DNA of 32,861 nt, taken from positions 1-32,861 of the forward strand of contig SVJU01000020.1 in NCBI GenBank assembly GCA_015068825.1. Reading direction: 5' to 3'. The notes below the pieces were generated by a model. It was given only the letters and a program-made list of their open reading frames with translations, was not told the DNA's origin and did not search any database. This DNA comes from Oscillospiraceae bacterium. GTDB lineage: Bacteria > Bacillota > Clostridia > UMGS1810. Shown one piece after another: positions 32,601 to 32,861 of this stretch (the stretch's first letter is position 1; each line of letters starts with the position of its first letter). The position numbers and the translations under genes are program-made.

Positions 32601-32861
32601 TACTTGTTAGAACATTCGAAGAAGAAGTTATCGATATCGTTGCATTCGATGACAAAGGTCAGGAAGTAGCTTACGCTGCTGCTGATGGCGATACAGATAC
32701 AGATACAGATACTGATACTGATACTGATACAGATACTGATACTGATACAGATACAGACACAGATACAGACACAGATACTGATACAGATACAGATACAGAC
32801 ACAGATACAGACACAGATACTGATACAGATACAGATACAGACACAGATACAGACACAGATA
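29648..32861 (+). CDS. Large S-layer type protein with three SLH repeats and an Asp-Thr repeat tail (partial)
   Basis: Open from the ATG at 29648 to the window end (1071 codons, no stop). Signal peptide KNLKKVLALVVVFAMMLSTVVFA. Three SLH repeats follow: FADVADDATYAGAIDVLAALGYF..., FADVAADHWATGYIKMANQYGI... and a weaker WPTGYVAVASQIGLLDG.... After that comes a long beta-rich, acidic region of about 800 residues with no recognised domain, then from 32690 a (Asp-Thr)n repeat of at least 28 units. Codon use is rich in GCT, AAC, TAC, GAC and ATC, unlike all neighbours, as expected for a very abundant protein. It is probably the main surface-layer protein, anchored by SLH repeats to wall polysaccharide. 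AAGGAGG lies 10 bases before the ATG. Confidence 0.88.
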   Translation, partial: MKNLKKVLALVVVFAMMLSTVVFAGTFADVADDATYAGAIDVLAALGYFKGDDAGNFNPDATITRAEYATIVCRLLGIADSATGTADFADVAADHWATGYIKMANQYGIVAGYGDGNFGPNDPVKYEEAVKMLVCALGYEPMAVSKGGWPTGYVAVASQIGLLDGVAGAAEGAGAARSLVAVMTYNALDIPVMEQMGFGTEISYEIMKENDDHDKSTILTKVGIYKLGGVIEANSKVAYFGQNKTDIGYVTMNVDDDYDVPVKALNIEAVLNRPAYAKTFAVGNTNAEDLVANRVIVYVEEISSGRYEIKAIELDAASVSTLKIKATDLNPDELKYTESKPYIRYYKEGVTSGDGTKVSLEGNYAATWNNEQVNASFLASNLNDAVAAMVEFIDLDNDNYYDIVKVYEYSHLIVEDVDAEKGVINTYQGTKVDLDIENEDANVTIVDVNGNEVAIEDIADGDVLAMIIGKEGTARASLNLVKTANYDSLDIIVLKASSVTGAVTEYDETVEDGSMTELTIAIDGTEYDVAFIDKGAHNISKIDLQSEGTFYLGISGDIIGFEGDKVTNNNYGLIMSAYTSTNKSVAPQLTVLTKDGSEVTYDVASSLRIVTPAEVENGENDIAAGKYTKVDVKDKMTSDDLKYISNSTWAGVIDDSDTLRNELYAAFGAELDEIATDDQVAAVKARLVTYKLNANNEIVEITPAVAGEADEDVVELGFEATSGKVAYNANGQKLGKYLLADDAVVFDVDFLNPTSSKVSDVSYFVDDSEYEALLYTKNEDGYYGAAVILASDAVFEEGAGLAIVESKTSKLNENEDTVTKVVAYKDGAEVELTFDDEEYTEVYSKVNPEDFAVGTVIMYNADANGIVSKYAVVGQTTVTSSKKTFAFDSDFASTFKADIADGDAFYLGWIETKTKNDANINVIIKDAVAGSTYANTEEGFTVTKANQYTITGTARNTTITNGTYTDGNVDAADYDSNNDLIGYYVLVRTFEEEVIDIVAFDDKGQEVAYAAADGDTDTDTDTDTDTDTDTDTDTDTDTDTDTDTDTDTDTDTDTDTDTDTDTDTDTDTDTD
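32690..32861 (+). repeat. GAYACW hexanucleotide repeat encoding (Asp-Thr)n
   Basis: 28 full hexamers GA(T/C)AC(A/T) plus a partial one, in frame with the S-layer gene and cut by the window end. From 32732 they form a higher-order unit of 42 bases (seven hexamers): 32774-32815 and 32816-32857 are identical, and 32732-32773 differs at one base. Confidence 0.95.

Noticed and set aside
32671-32856. Minus-strand open frame of alternating Ser-Val
   Set aside because: It is only the reverse reading of the Asp-Thr hexamer repeat of the S-layer gene; a three-base-periodic repeat keeps other frames open.
32690-32861. CRISPR array or satellite outside a gene
   Set aside because: The units are contiguous hexamers without spacers, in frame with the S-layer protein.

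Overview
The window reads as a chromosomal segment of a low-GC, anaerobic, endospore-forming Clostridia-type bacterium. The evidence is a complete spoIIIA operon, a SigH-type sigma factor and a SpoIID homologue (sporulation), HydE ([FeFe] hydrogenase maturation), S-layer homology proteins, canonical TTGACA/TATAAT promoters, strong AGGAGG-type ribosome binding sites and A/T-ending codons. No rRNA, tRNA, CRISPR array or insertion sequence was seen. The genus cannot be named from sequence reading alone.

Layout. 1-3.3 kb: hydE (-), cysK (+), a zinc-ribbon protein and sigH (-). 3.3-8.7 kb: spoIIIAA-AH (+), which encodes the engulfment-stage channel between forespore and mother cell, followed by an Asp23-family gene with its own promoter. 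8.7-11.6 kb: an accessory island on the minus strand. It holds a 5'-truncated MuF/pre-toxin polymorphic toxin, its immunity gene, and a tail of orphan toxin-tip and immunity cassettes separated by repeated copies of the same pre-toxin segment. 11.6-12.1 kb: a promoter that fires directly into a compact structured RNA with mutually exclusive helices and a terminator/antiterminator pair, followed by a 53-residue protein. 12.1-20.1 kb: a carbohydrate locus with an SGNH hydrolase and AraC regulator (-), and two Gfo/Idh/MocA dehydrogenases, a TIM-barrel isomerase, UxaC, a UxuB-type SDR and an AEC permease (+). 20.1-22.1 kb: a small SLH protein, a DUF1836 regulator and a YwlG/TIGR01440 protein. 22.1-25.7 kb: a lysine/diaminopimelate operon (asd-dapA-dapB-orphan tandem-ACT protein, -) behind a clear lysine riboswitch with a readable antitermination mechanism. 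25.8-29.3 kb: spoIID-queA-tgt (+). 29.3-32.9 kb: a large S-layer type protein with three SLH repeats, very different codon use, and a C-terminal Asp-Thr repeat that runs off the window.

How the genes work together. The carbohydrate locus looks like a regulated route that oxidises and isomerises an unusual glycoside or uronide and feeds uronate into the UxaC/UxuB pathway, whose later enzymes are not in the window. The lysine operon supplies DAP/dipicolinate precursors for wall and spore under lysine control.

Most promising novel items: the switch-like RNA at 11708-11863, the toxin cassette array at 8772-11614, the probable AUA start of spoIIIAF, and the orphan aspartokinase-type ACT protein in the riboswitch operon.
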